Below, piece after piece: positions 45,925 to 58,200 of a DNA stretch of 64,000 nt (positions are counted from its first letter, which is position 1; each line of letters opens with the position of its first letter). The position numbers and the translations under genes are program-made. Under the pieces are notes generated by a model. That model had not been told where the DNA came from and did not search any database. It worked only from the letters and a program-made list of their open reading frames with translations. Origin of the DNA: Notospermus geniculatus. Lineage: Eukaryota; Nemertea; Pilidiophora; Heteronemertea; Lineidae. Where the stretch lies: positions 63,675 through 127,674 of the forward strand of contig NMRB01000400.1 in NCBI GenBank assembly GCA_002633025.1, read 5' to 3'.

Positions 45925-47149
45925 AGTAGGTGCAGCCGAGCCCGGGCCATATGGGATTTCATTCCCAGCTCTTCACGTCCGTAACATGGGACACTCAGTA
46001 AGCCTTGTTGCCTTTAACTTGTGCCTTTGGAAGGGCAAGTAAAAGATCCCATCCAAGTGAGGAACATGAGTAGCTTGTGATGGCCTCTTCCATACTTACT
46101 AATACCAAGGCCAATAATGCTATGGTTTCCACCCTGACAGAAAAATCAAATACAAATCCACTTGGCAGTTGGCTCCGTAGGGGCAACTCAACCATGAAAA
46201 CTGTGGGCAGTCTATTGTGTCGTTGGCTAGGGCCTCCCAACTTTCAATTTCCAGTGAGTCGAGCCTTGAAGTTAAGTGAGCCTTTTAGTCATGAAGAAAC
46301 CATGGTAAATTGCTCCCCGAGAGCCAATTCGCACAAGAAAATTTTCAAGTGGAGCAGTGTCTTTCAAGACTTGTGGAAGACTTGCCCACAATCAACTCTT
46401 AATAGGCTGCTTTCAGTAGAAAACTTTGATAAAAATTCTGGTGAATCTGGTGTCATACCAAGATGCTTTCACATCCTTGCCAATTCCCTGCAGTGTCAGC
46501 ATGGCTTCAAGTACAGTGTGGGGACAAAAAAGTTCACGTGGACTGTTAGTAAATATTTCTCATCACCAACCAAGTTCTTTTTTCTCTTATTAGGTTTTCT
46601 TGTGTTTTACGATGACCCCCAATGGTCCAAACTGACATACATCTTTGTTTTTAGGCCAAATGAGGTGTCCAAATGACCTCAGTTTTTTACGAATTAGCCA
46701 TGTGGGAAAATCCTGATGTCTACACTAACCATATATTGAGCAAACAAAGCAGATGAAAAATGTTCGAAGTTTTCAAAGTTGAAGCTAAAAAACAAAATAT
46801 TGGGTCATATGGATAAAAACTAGCAAATGCTTTTGTACAGCATTGCCTAGTGTGTTTGTATTGCAAAATTCAAGTAAAAGCATTTACTAGTCTTTATTCA
46901 TATAACCCATTGGCTGATATTTATAAAAGCTAGCAAATGCTTTTACTTCAAATTTTGTAATATGTTTACATTGGACATTGCTGTGCAAATCTTAAGTAAA
47001 AGCATTTGCTTACTTTATGAATACCAGCCATCGTTTAACATTTCAGCTTAGAATACCTTTGAGGAAGATGTCATCTAACAGTGGCCATGATACAGACCAT
47101 CAGTAAATAAAACAAGGAAGTTGCTGTACAAGAGGAAGTTGCTGTTGGT
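45675..47149. repeat. 1.5-kb duplicated block, copy 1
   Basis: Near-identical to 47305-48773, separated by the N run. Contains a hairpin MITE, a 5'-truncated SINE S1 (about 45943-46165) and two family-K hairpins. A 198-199-codon open frame is present in both copies, but it starts in SINE sequence and has no known domain. Confidence 0.9.
46801..47032. mobile_element. Two adjacent family-K hairpin MITEs
   Basis: First (46801-46910) TGGGTCATATGGATAAAAAC arms. Second (46912-47032) TAAAAGCTAGCAAATGC / GCATTTGCTTACTTTAT arms. Each folds on itself. Confidence 0.8.
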
Positions 47150-47291
47150 NNNNNNNNNNNNNNNNNNNNNNNNNNNNNNNNNNNNNNNNNNNNNNNNNNN
47201 NNNNNNNNNNNNNNNNNNNNNNNNNNNNNNNNNNNNNNNNNNNNNNNNNNNNNNNNNNNNNNNNNNNNNNNNNNNNNNNNNNNNNNNNNNN
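47150..47291. other. Assembly gap (142 N)
   Basis: Run of N between the two copies of the duplicated block. Confidence 1.
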
Positions 47292-47304
47292 AGGGTAGAC
47301 CCCC

Positions 47305-48773
47305 TCGTGCTGACCCAGTTCATGTAGTTGTTGACTCAACTCGAGAACGTCAGTCCCGAACGCCGAGAACGCGACTGAAGTCGGGCCAAGAACGTGTTCT
47401 CCTCAAACCCTAGGCTGAGTGGAGAGTGAGAAGAACACATTCTTGACCTGACTCGGGTTGCGTTCAAGACTGCTGTTCTCGAGTTGAGTCAGCAACTACA
47501 TGAACTAGGTCAGCACGAGTGTGGTCAAGAACGAGGACTCGTATACGTGTAGTAGGTGCAGCCCAGCCCGGGCCATATGGGATTTCATTCCCAGCTCTTC
47601 ACGTATGTGGCATGGAACACTCAGTAAGCTTTGGTGCCTTTACCTTGTGCCTTTGCAAGGGCAAGTAAAAGATCCCATCCAAGTGAGGAATATGAGTAGC
47701 TTGTGATGGCCTCTTCCATACTTACTAATACCAGGGCCAATAATGCAATGGTTTCCGCCCTGACAGAAAAATCAAATACAAATCCACTTGGCAGTTGTCT
47801 CCGTAGGGGCAACTCAACCATGAAAACTGTGGGCAGTCTATTGTGTCGTTGGCTAGGGCCTCCCAACTTTCAATTTCCAGCGAGTCGAGCCTTGAAGTTA
47901 AGTGTGCCTTGTAGTCATGAAGAAACCATGGTAAATTGCTCCCCGAGAGCCAATTTGCACAAGAAAATTTTCAAGTGGAGCAGTGTCTTTCAAGACTTGT
48001 GGAAGATTTGCCCACATCTCTTTAATAGGATGCTTTCGGTACAAAACCCTGATAAAAATTCCAGCGACTCTGGTGTCTTACCAAGCTGCTTGCACATCCT
48101 TGGCAAATCCCTACAGTGTCAGCATGGCTTCAAGTACATTGTGGGGACAAAAAAGTTCACGTGGACTGTTAGTAAATATTTCTCATCACCAACCAAGTTC
48201 TTTTTTCTCTTATTAGGTTTTCTTGTGTTTTACGATGACCCCCAATGGTCCAAACTGACATACATCTTTGTTTTTAGGCCAAATGAGGTGTCCAAATGAC
48301 CTCAGTTTTTTACGAATTAGCCATGTGGGAAAATCCTGATGTCGACACTAACCATATATTGAGCAAACAAAGCAGATGAAAAATGTTCGAAGTTTTAAAA
48401 GTTGAAGCTAAAAAACAAAATATTGGGTCATATGGATAAAAACTAGCAAATGCTTTTGTACAGCATTGCCTAGTGTGTTTGTATTGCAAAATTCAAGTAA
48501 AAGCATTTACTAGTCTTTATTCATATAACCCATTGGCGGATATTTATAAAAGCTAGCAAATGCTTTTACTTCAAATTTTGTAATATGTTTACATTGGACA
48601 TTGCTGTGCAAATCTTAAGTAAAAGCATTTGCTTACTTTATGAATACCAGCCATCGTTTAACATTTCAGCTTAGAATACCTTTGAGGAAGATGTCATCTA
48701 ACAGTGGCCATGATACAGACCATCAGTAAATAAAACAAGGAAGTTGCTGTACAAGAGGAAGTTGCTGTTGGTT
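47305..48773. repeat. 1.5-kb duplicated block, copy 2
   Basis: Follows copy 1 with scattered substitutions and a few indels. It includes the hairpin MITE (47300-47548), the truncated SINE S1 (about 47567-47792) and the two K hairpins (48426-48535 and 48537-48656). After 48773 the sequence continues into DNA with no counterpart in copy 1. Confidence 0.9.
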
Positions 48774-49166
48774 TCCTTGAACGGCCTGTTGTGTTTGTCT
48801 ACATCTTTCTATTCCTTCAGGACAGCAGTTGGAGTGGAAGTTCTGTTTGTGGCTTTCACGTGACATGGTGTTAACTGTGTTCGTTTCTTTTTCCTGGTCT
48901 TTTCTCACCATGGGGAGTCCCCGTAAAGCCACTTATCGTTTCCATCAAAGCAACTGTTTTGTTTTCTTTGATTGGTTAATGATCTGCGAGTCCAGCGATT
49001 TAGTTTTTTACACGGTTGATCGTTTTCCCTCGCAGTCATCATGTAGCTGACATTACGGGGACATGAAATTTGCAGACTTGTTGCAGAAGTCTTTGTTCAT
49101 TGGCAGCAAGCTGTCAATGCTGAGATCATAGTTAGCAAGCTGTCAATGCCGAGATCATAGTTTGAA

Positions 49167-49365
49167 CTCTTTCAGCCCTAGGCGACTCCCAGATCCAAGG
49201 CGATTTTCTGAAGAAAGAAAATATTTCAGGATTAAAAAAAAAAACTACTTAATACCCAATCTTATATTGTAGAAAATTGGGTTTAGGGGTGGACGGATAT
49301 ACTCGTTCATAGGATTTGAGAATGATTTTGGCAAACGGATATATCCGTCCGTAGGGCTGAAAGAG
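49167..49365. mobile_element. TTAA-type MITE, CTCTTTCAGCCC ends
   Basis: Ends CTCTTTCAGCCCTA and TAGGGCTGAAAGAG. TTAA at right (49366-49369), TGAA at left (one mismatch). Inside is GGACGGATATA / TATATCCGTCC. The CTCTTTCAGCCC end resembles piggyBac-like termini. Confidence 0.7.
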
Positions 49366-49369
49366 TTAA

Positions 49370-49666
49370 AGGCACTCTAGTTCGAATTGTAAACATTACG
49401 GTGTGCCACCTATTGTCAACTTCTGGTACTAACTAATCGGATAAAATCGAATTAAATCTCACCTTTCACAACTTTTTGTTTGTTTTTGAGCATAAAATCA
49501 TAAATATATTTCAGTTACAAGAATATTTATCAAGATAAATATAAAAAGAGATAACATTAATGTTTTGGTATACACGGTGCTGCCGCCTGTCCGCAGGAAA
49601 ATAACTATTATAATCAACCATGTAAATAAACAAACCGTAATGTTTACAATTTGGACTAGAGTGCCT
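49370..49666. mobile_element. TTAA-flanked MITE, AGGCACTCTAG ends
   Basis: Arms AGGCACTCTAGTTCGAATTG and complement, with GTAAACATTACGG inside. TTAA at 49366-49369 (shared with the left neighbour) and 49667-49670. Confidence 0.85.
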
Positions 49667-49670
49667 TTAA

Positions 49671-50135
49671 ATCGGAGTTTCCGAGATGAGTAGGCCTACT
49701 GCAATATGACCACAAAATCTGGGCATGAAGTGTCATGTTGGCTGAAAGCTTTGTGACTTGAATATGGTGTCCTGTTGCTATTTATAGATCTATCAAGAAG
49801 TCTGTTTCTTCGGGTGCTCTAAACTAGAGGTAACTGTGTTTGGTAAATTGATAAATCCAATGGAAACTTCTCCATTACTTTGGATCAGGAGACTAATGTG
49901 TCCTATTCAACTTCACGGATCGACAACCCAATTCCCTCTGGTTGGTTATCATTGTGGAAAAGCTGCAGAATGAATCAATTCTTGTCCTCGCTGACCAGTA
50001 GCATGTTGTAGAATGTCAGGATTTCACCAGTCATGGTCATCATGCAGATTTCGCTGTGCAGTCACACCTTGTTTGTTGCCATCTGTAATTTGCCGATCCA
50101 TGGATTCTGCAGAATCTGTCTTTGGATCTTCTTAA
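49671..50135. other. No gene recognised
   Basis: No supported feature. Confidence 0.45.
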
Positions 50136-50329
50136 AGCGAATTGATATCGAAAAAATTTGATTTAGAAATAGAATTTGAAAGGGGACGAATTTTCAGGAA
50201 AAAATGTAAACAAACTTCACCAGATTGGCAACAAAGAAATGTTCGTGCATTCTGATTGGCTGAAATTTTGTGCTTACAAACACCAGCCAAATGTAAATAA
50301 AATCCACTATCAATTCGCTTTAATAAACC
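50136..50329. mobile_element. TTAA-flanked MITE family T1, copy 2
   Basis: Ends AGCGAATTGATA and TATCAATTCGCT with TTAA on both sides (50132-50135 and 50330-50333). Shares GCATTCTGATTGGCTG with copy 1 at 5413-5554. Confidence 0.85.
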
Positions 50330-50479
50330 TGTCAATCAAGTGAGGTAAAAAAAATATTCCCAATAAAATAGCCAAGACATTAGGCCTAGAAGTGTAAAAT
50401 AAAAAGTGAAAGCGAAGCCGGCACGACATATCATTGCATTTGGATCAACTGATGTACATGTCCACAAAATGGACACAAA

Positions 50480-50560
50480 ATGCCTAATGCGAGGGCCCGT
50501 GGGTTTGAATCCGGCAGGAAGCTATGTCTTTCACCTTAGAAACCTGTTTCTATTTCATAT
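50480..50560 (+). mobile_element. tRNA-SINE family S4 fragment
   Basis: GTGGGTTTGAATCCGGCAGG followed by CTATGTCTTTCACCTTAGAA. Same family as 40662, 51830 and 58508. Confidence 0.55.
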
Positions 50561-50615
50561 CCACAAAATAGAGGTGGCACTTGTTAGTGTGTCTCTCCAG
50601 CTCACTGAATACAAA

Positions 50616-50864
50616 GGGGTGTCGGGGTGGTGCAGTGGAAACATCGGCGCCTGCCACCACTGAGGTCGCGGGTTTGATCCGGGTCGTGCAAGTGGCTTTA
50701 TGTGGTAGAGAGGGTGATCTCTCCTCGACATCGTAGGTTTCCTCCGGGGTATCTGGTTTCCTCCTACATATCATTAATATCGTCCAGTATTGTTTGATGA
50801 GTAGCTATAATGCCCTAAGTGGGCGCTTGCACTCCTGAGATAATATTTTTAAAAGAAAAAAAAA
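50616..50864 (+). mobile_element. tRNA-derived SINE S3 with 9-bp target duplication
   Basis: Head GTCGGGGTGGTGCAGTGG with box B GGGTTTGATCC, body GGTTTCCTCCGGGGTATCTG, A-rich tail. Flanked by GAATACAAA at 50607-50615 and 50865-50873. Confidence 0.9.
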
Positions 50865-50873
50865 GAATACAAA

Positions 50874-52080
50874 ATTATACTGTAGAGTACAGTGAAGCTT
50901 GGGGCACGTTTTGATGACGCAAATGAAAAAAAGGTGGAAGATACCACTGTGCAAATCCGGACACGGTTTTTGCTGCTCGTATTTTTTCATCGTGGGTTTT
51001 GTCCATTTGTCTACGTCTCATGAAGACTGCTTGTCATTAGGTTGATTGATGGCTCAGAAGCCGATTTTTATATCCGAATGTTTTCCCTAAAGAGTGATGA
51101 TCATCTGTTTTTTTCAAAGAGGACGATAAACTGATAGCATTTATTGGTAGAACCAACTTAGAGTATTGGCAACGAGCAGAGTAGAAAAGCTGCTTTTTTT
51201 TATTTCTCATGGTGTAAAGCTTTGCTGATAGAGGGCAACACCAGACAGAGAATGATCTTGGCCTGGTTGACTATTGATCATGGCTGATCTAAATTTTGCA
51301 TCTGGAGGTGACATTTTCCATGATTTCCGAATATTTTGGTTGGATAAATACTTCCTTTCCATCCTCTGTCACAGATCATGAATCCAGGAGGTTTCAAATT
51401 TTGGTTTCAACACCAGTCAGTGTGACTCAGCAAGTGAAGTTATTGCTGAAGGATTTTAAACTTCTCTTTATACCATAAAACACAAATTTTTGTTTTCAGT
51501 TCACGTAGATTATAGGTTCAAGTGTAAAGGTCGCAGATCTCAGCAAATGAAGTTATTGCTGAAGAATTTTAATCTTCCATATAAACCGTATTTAACCATA
51601 AAATTAAAAACTAATTTCTTTTCAGTTTCATATACATGTTGATCATAGGTTTCAATATGAAGGTCACAGATTCGAATGGAGGACATTAGTCACAACATCA
51701 AGAATAGGATGAATTTCTATGTTTCTAAATGCTGTCTTTCAAAAATTTTCAGGAAGGTCAGGGGTGATAACCAGAGGGCTGGAAAAAGCAATAGCAATCT
51801 TTGAGAATACCAAGAACACGAAAATAGAAACGGGTTTCTAAGGTGAAAGACATACATGTAACTTCCTACCGGATTCGAACCCTGAGAATCGGTACCAGTG
51901 TCTTCAAGGTTACCGGCCAAGAGAGGTCGTCAAGTATTAACATCCGACATTACTTTTCAGCTGATCCTTTTAGAATTCTGGAACTTGCACACCAGATTAG
52001 AAAGTGCACTGAAATGTTCTGCATGATGTCATACCAGTAAATGATATATTTTACATGCGTTTTACTGAATGTATTTCCAG
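50874..52080. other. Upstream flank or intron of CPSF1; no exon found
   Basis: About 1.2 kb directly before the first recognisable CPSF1 exon. I find no frame matching the expected preceding residues. Two diverged direct copies of GAAGTTATTGCTGAAG occur near 51438 and 51549. A family-S4 SINE fragment lies at about 51830-51900 (- strand). Confidence 0.5.
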
Positions 52081-52236
52081 GTATGCGACAGTCTGATGAA
52101 CATCGCACCATGCGGCCGGATGACCATGGGTGAACCTGCCTTCCTCTCCGAGGAGTTCAGTCACACGATCGACCCAGATATAGAACTGGTGACAACGTCT
52201 GGTCATGGAAAAAATGGGGCTATTTCAGTAATCCAG
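52081..52236 (+). CDS. CPSF1: CPSF1 exon a (first in window)
   Basis: Acceptor TTTCCAG, donor GTGAGT, phase 0. Reads [20 protein letters not shown], then FLSEEF and [13 protein letters not shown]. The family has a Phe-Glu before VCDS, so an upstream exon must precede it. Confidence 0.95.
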
Positions 52237-55200
52237 GTGAGTCAAACTGTAAAGATAGTAAACATAAGTCGTCTCGGAATTTCGCAAATTTTCGACCCCA
52301 AGCGGGGTCTTCCTCAGGCACTTTCTAGTAGAGATCCCAGAAGTGAATGAGCTGGATCCCAATCATTGATCAAGTTATAATAAAGAAACCCTGAGAAAAC
52401 AGGAAGGTGTGAAAAGTTTAGGTTGACAAACCGTATACAACAAGATTGACTCTGAAATCCGGTTTCTGCCGCCTTCTGTGACGAGGAATGCGGTTTTCCC
52501 AGGCGTTGGGATAATTGACATGCCAGATATTTTGGGCGATTCCATCGAAGGAATCTCCAAACCCTATGAAAACAGCACTGTTCACCACATAACTTGGCAA
52601 ATTGCTGTATTGGAAACGGGGGTGAATCTGCTTCTGCTTCAGCAATGGAAGAAAGACTATGAATTCCATTGAAGTCTTCTTATCTCCATTAGAAATGGAA
52701 GCAAAAAAGTTAAAGTTTGGGTTTATAGTCTGATATCAACTACGGTAGAGGTTCTCATCTGACTTTACACTTTAACCCCAGTCTATCCTGAAACCTTTCA
52801 GTAGAACTCAGTTGAGCTGCTCAGCGCTACAGTCTGAGCATTTCCGACCGGTACCCATTTTATACACCTGGGTGGAGAGAGGCCAGAGAGGCAAAGTGCC
52901 AGTCTCACGCCACAGTGGGATTCGAATCAGGATCCTCTGACCGCTAGTCGGAGGCCCGAACCACTACACTACTGTGGCTCCCCATTCAGACATTCAGAAT
53001 GCTTCAGTAGATCATTGGGGCCTCCACTTTGGTGAAGGACGGTGGAATAATGCGACAGAGTGGTAATTGCAAAGTTAATCAACTTGTTCTTTACTTGACA
53101 GAGGAGTATTCGGCCCCAGGTGGTGACCACATTTGACCCAGGCGAGCTGCCTGGCTGCTACAACATGTGGACAGTCACTGGACACAAACCTGAGGTAAGG
53201 TTCATTTCTTATTGGAACAGTTGCTGAAGAAAATATGAGAAGCAATGTGGAACCTGCAACCCCAGCAGATGGCGCTACAAGCATAAGACCTGTAAGACGT
53301 TAAAAACGTGGCAAAAACATTGCAGTGACGTCAATTGGTGACGTCCTTTACCCTGTGTGGCAGGGTGAAACTAGATTTTGGTGCTCGCTGGCCACCACGC
53401 AAAATCCCAATTCTCTAAGGATGTGGGACCTGAACAGTAACCTTTATTTTGTGAAGGCTCTCTAAACCTGAAGGAGGGACCTAAGACTGCTTGGCAACCC
53501 TTTCCTTAATCCAGGATCAACCCAACTTTATCAGTTGCTTTCTTGTACTAGGTGGAGTCTGGAGAAGTGAAGGATGAAGAGGAAGCGAAGACTGATGACA
53601 TGCATGCCTACCTCATCCTCAGCAGGGATGACTCAACTATGGTAAGCATTCTGCGGGATATCTAAAAAAGTCCCTTGAAAAAGAGGGAATCATTCAAAAT
53701 GAGTACGCGAAATGGGAAGCAGGCAAAAGGGGAAGTAGACAGAAGTAGGGAAGTAGACTAAATTGAAAGTAGGGGAAACGGGAAGTTGGTGAAATCTGGG
53801 AGTAGGGAAAATGGGAGTATACCAGTTGAACATGGATTGCGTGCAGGTGGGACACTTACATGTACTTTGCCAGTTGCCCCTGTGTAGATGTGTGTCTGCT
53901 ACCTTCATAAAATTGTGACCCTCCACCACAAAACCAGTCAGAAGTTGCTCTGAGGTTGGCAGGTTAGGACCGAATTGTCTGACAATTTCAGTATTGTCTG
54001 TCTGTTGTGAAATCTGAGTGATTCTATTTCTTTATCTCCTGGTGTCATCTCAGTACGTTTAGGCTCATTTTCTGTGCAACTTCCGACTAGTTTTGTAGTT
54101 TTGTAGTTTTGTCTTGATCACTACAGTTACACCCCAGCCGAACAAAAACTGATTGTTTTGTTTTCATTAGATTCTTGAGACTGGCCAGGAAATCATGGAG
54201 TTGGACCACAGCGGGTTCTGCACCCAAGCCCCTACCGTATATGCCGGCAATGTTGGTGATGAGAGGTACATCCTCCAGGTGTCACCGGTGGGCGTCAGGC
54301 TCTTAGATGGAGGTGAGTGAGAATAAATCCCATCTTGTTCAAACTGAAATAATTCCTGAGGTTGTCTTTTCTTGTTTTATGCAAATTTCTTGGCTTTTTC
54401 ACTCACTTCCACTTTATTTAATTACAGCAACTCAAGTACAACACATCCCGATCGACATGGGCTCACCGCTGGTCCACTGCACTGTCGCTGATCCTTATAT
54501 CATCATTATGAGTAGTGAGGGTGATATCATGCTTCTGACTTTAAAAACGGAAAGTGGGGGTGCGGTCAGGCTTGCAATCCAGCGGCCTTCTGTGTCACAG
54601 GTAAGGTAAAAAAATTACCTGTTTCTTGTCTGCGCTCACGTCATTCCTGAACCCCTTGCATCGAAAAATTTTTTTCTCACGAATTTCAAATTTTCCCACT
54701 TTGCTTACGCAGCACCTTCTGTACAATGCATAGAAATGCTTCGTCACTTGAAATCATCTTTATTTTTCATGAAACTTGTGCTTTAAACATGTTGAGATAG
54801 TTTGCTGGTACCGGGGTAGTATTTCCCCCATCCATGAAGACAACTGAAAAAAAATTATTTGAAAATTTGAAAAAACTGCATGCTTGCATCAATTTCCGCT
54901 GAGTTGCTGGACAAGAAACAGATAATTTTTTTGGCCTAATTATGGACTTTTTTGTCCTTGAACTTCAGTAACAGTCAAAAGAATAAAATCTTTGTCATCA
55001 ACACCTCCATCAAAGGACACCCCATCTGACATGTAGATTCATTTAACTTGCAGAAGTCCAAGATCTTGACTATCAGTGCATACCAAGATACAAGTGGTCT
55101 CTTCGTAACGCGAGCCAGGGACGATGAACTTGTGTTGCCTACCCCAGACATAAAGTTGACCAAGGCTGCGGACACATCATTTAGCTTTGACAAGAGGTAA

Positions 55201-58200
55201 GTCGAATGACCTGTGTATTTCTTGTTAAGAATAATGCACTTTGGTCCCTTTGAAGGCCACCTCTATTGCTACTCATGATGTTTTTGTCCTGCGTTTTCAT
55301 GTTCCTAATCACTGAGGTTAGGCCTGCAGCACACGTCACCATTTTCGTTGTGCAAACAGGCAATTTTCGTGGTCACCATGAAAATGGCCAAGTGTGCTGT
55401 GGCCAGCAACGTCCACTCACCACGGAAATTCTGTGGTGACCACAAGTTGCTGAAAATCAAACTGGTTTGATTTCTCACCACAAAAATTGCTCGTAGTTGC
55501 GAGTTGTGGTGATGCGTGGCCATCAGCAGCACACAAGACCACTGAGTGGTGACGTCTGCTGTAAACCGGCAACCGCCACAAAAATTGCCGACCACGAAAA
55601 TTGCCTGTACGAGCAACAAAAGTGGTGACGTGTGCTGCTAGCTTTAGGCCTATGTTCTGCATGTGAATGACTTCATAATTGTCCATCATTCCAGTGCATC
55701 TGTTGATGACGAGGATGAGTTGCTGTATGGTGAATCTGAACACCCAGTATTTGCTGCCCCTCAAGAGGAAAAGGGACCCAGGTGAGCATTGACCTTCAAA
55801 CATCCTCCAATTCAGTGAAAATGTCAAGAGCATTCGTTGTCAGCAAACAATTGTATTTGAGTACAGTCCAGCAGTTTCAATGAGTATCTTCCATATTCAG
55901 CACATCTGAAGAGACACCACCTGAAAAAGAAAGTGACGAAACTCATGCCACTTATTGGGCTGTTTTGACAAGAGAAAATGGAGTCCTAGAGGTGGGTGAT
56001 ATTCAGAGTCACGTGGCTCCATGATTTTGATAGTTAACGAAAAGTCGTCTCCGAACTTTCACTTCTGGGATCTGTACTAGAAAGTGCCTGAGGAAGACCC
56101 CAGTTGAGCTTGAAAATTTGCAAAATTTGGAGATGACTTGACGTTTACTATTGCTCCATGATTTTGATGTGTATTTTTCAGACCCAAATTCTTTTCTTGT
56201 TCCATTATGCATCTTGTATCATTTTCCTTACAGATTTACAGCGTTCCTGATTTTAAACTTGTCTTTTTGGTCAAGAATTTTCCAATGGGGCATAAGGTAC
56301 TTGTGGACTCTGGCTCAGAAGGTGGAGCCAAATCGTAAGTTAACATTTTGTACTATAATCTCCAGTAGTCACAAGTCTTTGCTTATTCTGCGTTGGTGTT
56401 GTAAACTTCACTGCTAAGTAATTTATTCCTCCTGTTTGTTTCAGTGATATCAAGATCCGAGAGATGCCCGTTGTGAAGGAGTTGTTGTTGGTTGGAATGG
56501 GAAATAAGAAAAGTCGGCCTTTCCTTCTGGTTAGTGTTGTTGAAGATTCAAGTTATTTTTAGCCCGCTTGGCCCATAGGCCAAAAGGGCTTATGCTGTGC
56601 TTGGCGCCTTTAGTGGTGGTCTGTCGTGCGTGCGTGCGTGCGTGCGTCCGTAAACTTTTCCCTTGTCAGATGGATAGCGCCTTCAGTTTTTGACGGATCA
56701 TTTTCATATTGCATATGGGTGTGTATGACCACAAAATCTAGGTCAAGTTCGATTTTGGGTGCGATGCGATTCCTACTTTGGCCAGTAGGGGGCGTTTTGT
56801 GAAAAAATTCAAAGGCCTGTATTTTGAGAATGGCTTGAGCTATCGCGATGAAACTTTGTATGTATGTACCTCTAGTTTGTGGTGACTTGCACACGAAGTT
56901 TCGGTGCAATCTGATTCTTGACTTTGCCACTAGGGGGCCAAAATGAAAATATCAAATTTTTCCTTGTCAGATGGATAGCGCCTTCAGTTTTTGAAGGATC
57001 ATTTTCATATTGCATACAGGTGTGTATGACCAAAAAATCTAGGTCAAGTTCGATTTTGGGTGCGATGCGATTCCTATTTTGGTAGGTAGGGGGCGTTTTG
57101 TGAAAAACTTAAAAGGGCTATATTTTGATAATCGTTTGAGCTATTGTATTGAACCTTTGTATGTATTTACCTCTAGGTTGTAGTGACTTCCTGACGAAGT
57201 ATTGGTGAAATCTAATTCTTGACTTTGCCACCAGGAGGCCAAAACCAAACTCACAAAATCTGCTATGTATGCTTTGGTCACAGATATTGTCAAAGATGGC
57301 TTGTATGGCATTCTGATATGGCTTATGCTTTCCACCACTGTGCTAAAAAGCCAAGCGGGCACAGTGCCATTGGCACTATTTTTCCCTTTGTGGCAAGAAA
57401 GCTACCTGTGGACGTAGCCCCTTCTGCTGTCCTTTTCAGCAAGTGTCTTGTTCAAGCTTTAAGTTGTAAGATTTTAAACTGTAGGCCTATTCTTTTAGCG
57501 TGTTTTATTACTTGCACCGTGCTTGGAGAAATTCAGATATCGCACATTGTGGAGCATGCGCAGTGAGGCCGAGTAAATGAACAATGTCACCCACTCTGTA
57601 AACTTGTTAATAAATAAATAAAACAATGTCGTGCCTGGTTAGAGTAAAGTGACATGGTGTCTGTGTAGGGCCTAGTAAACGAACTGTCTCGCGCCTGGCT
57701 CGAGTAAATTGTCATGGCACCAATGCATTTCCTCTTTCTCCATTGGCTAAATCAGCTTCGCCGCCATCTTTTCCCGAAGCACCGGTAACCGGCTCAGAGG
57801 GTTGCTCACTTGGCCAAGTGCGAGTAAGCGCAAGTTGTGACATCAGAGCTAACAAGAACGTTGTGGCGTTTGCTCGGGGAAGTGCGGCACTAGTAATCGA
57901 ACACGCTTTTTGTTCTGCATCGCCTGTCATTGAATGAGAAGTTAATTCACCCAATTTTGAGATTTTTCTTGTCTCAATCCAGGCATTTGTCAATGACAAT
58001 TTGTTCATATACGAGGCCTATCCGTATACCCAGTCTCTGACTGACAACCACCTGAAGGTCAGATTCAAGAGGATTCCTCACGGTTTGATCCTCGGGGCGA
58101 GAAAGGGAAAGAAGAAAACAGAGGAAGAGGAAGAAGAGGGCATGTACCCTTCCAGGGTGGCCAGGCTGAGAGCTTTTGATGATATATCAGGATATTCTGG

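Noticed and set aside
46077-48299. 198-199-codon open frames present in both copies of the 1.5-kb block
   Set aside because: They start within SINE sequence, show no known domain, and their conservation is explained by the block being a recent duplicate or allele.
57219-57566. 115-codon open frame inside a CPSF1 intron
   Set aside because: Overlaps the end of a Helentron-like element and lacks any motif.
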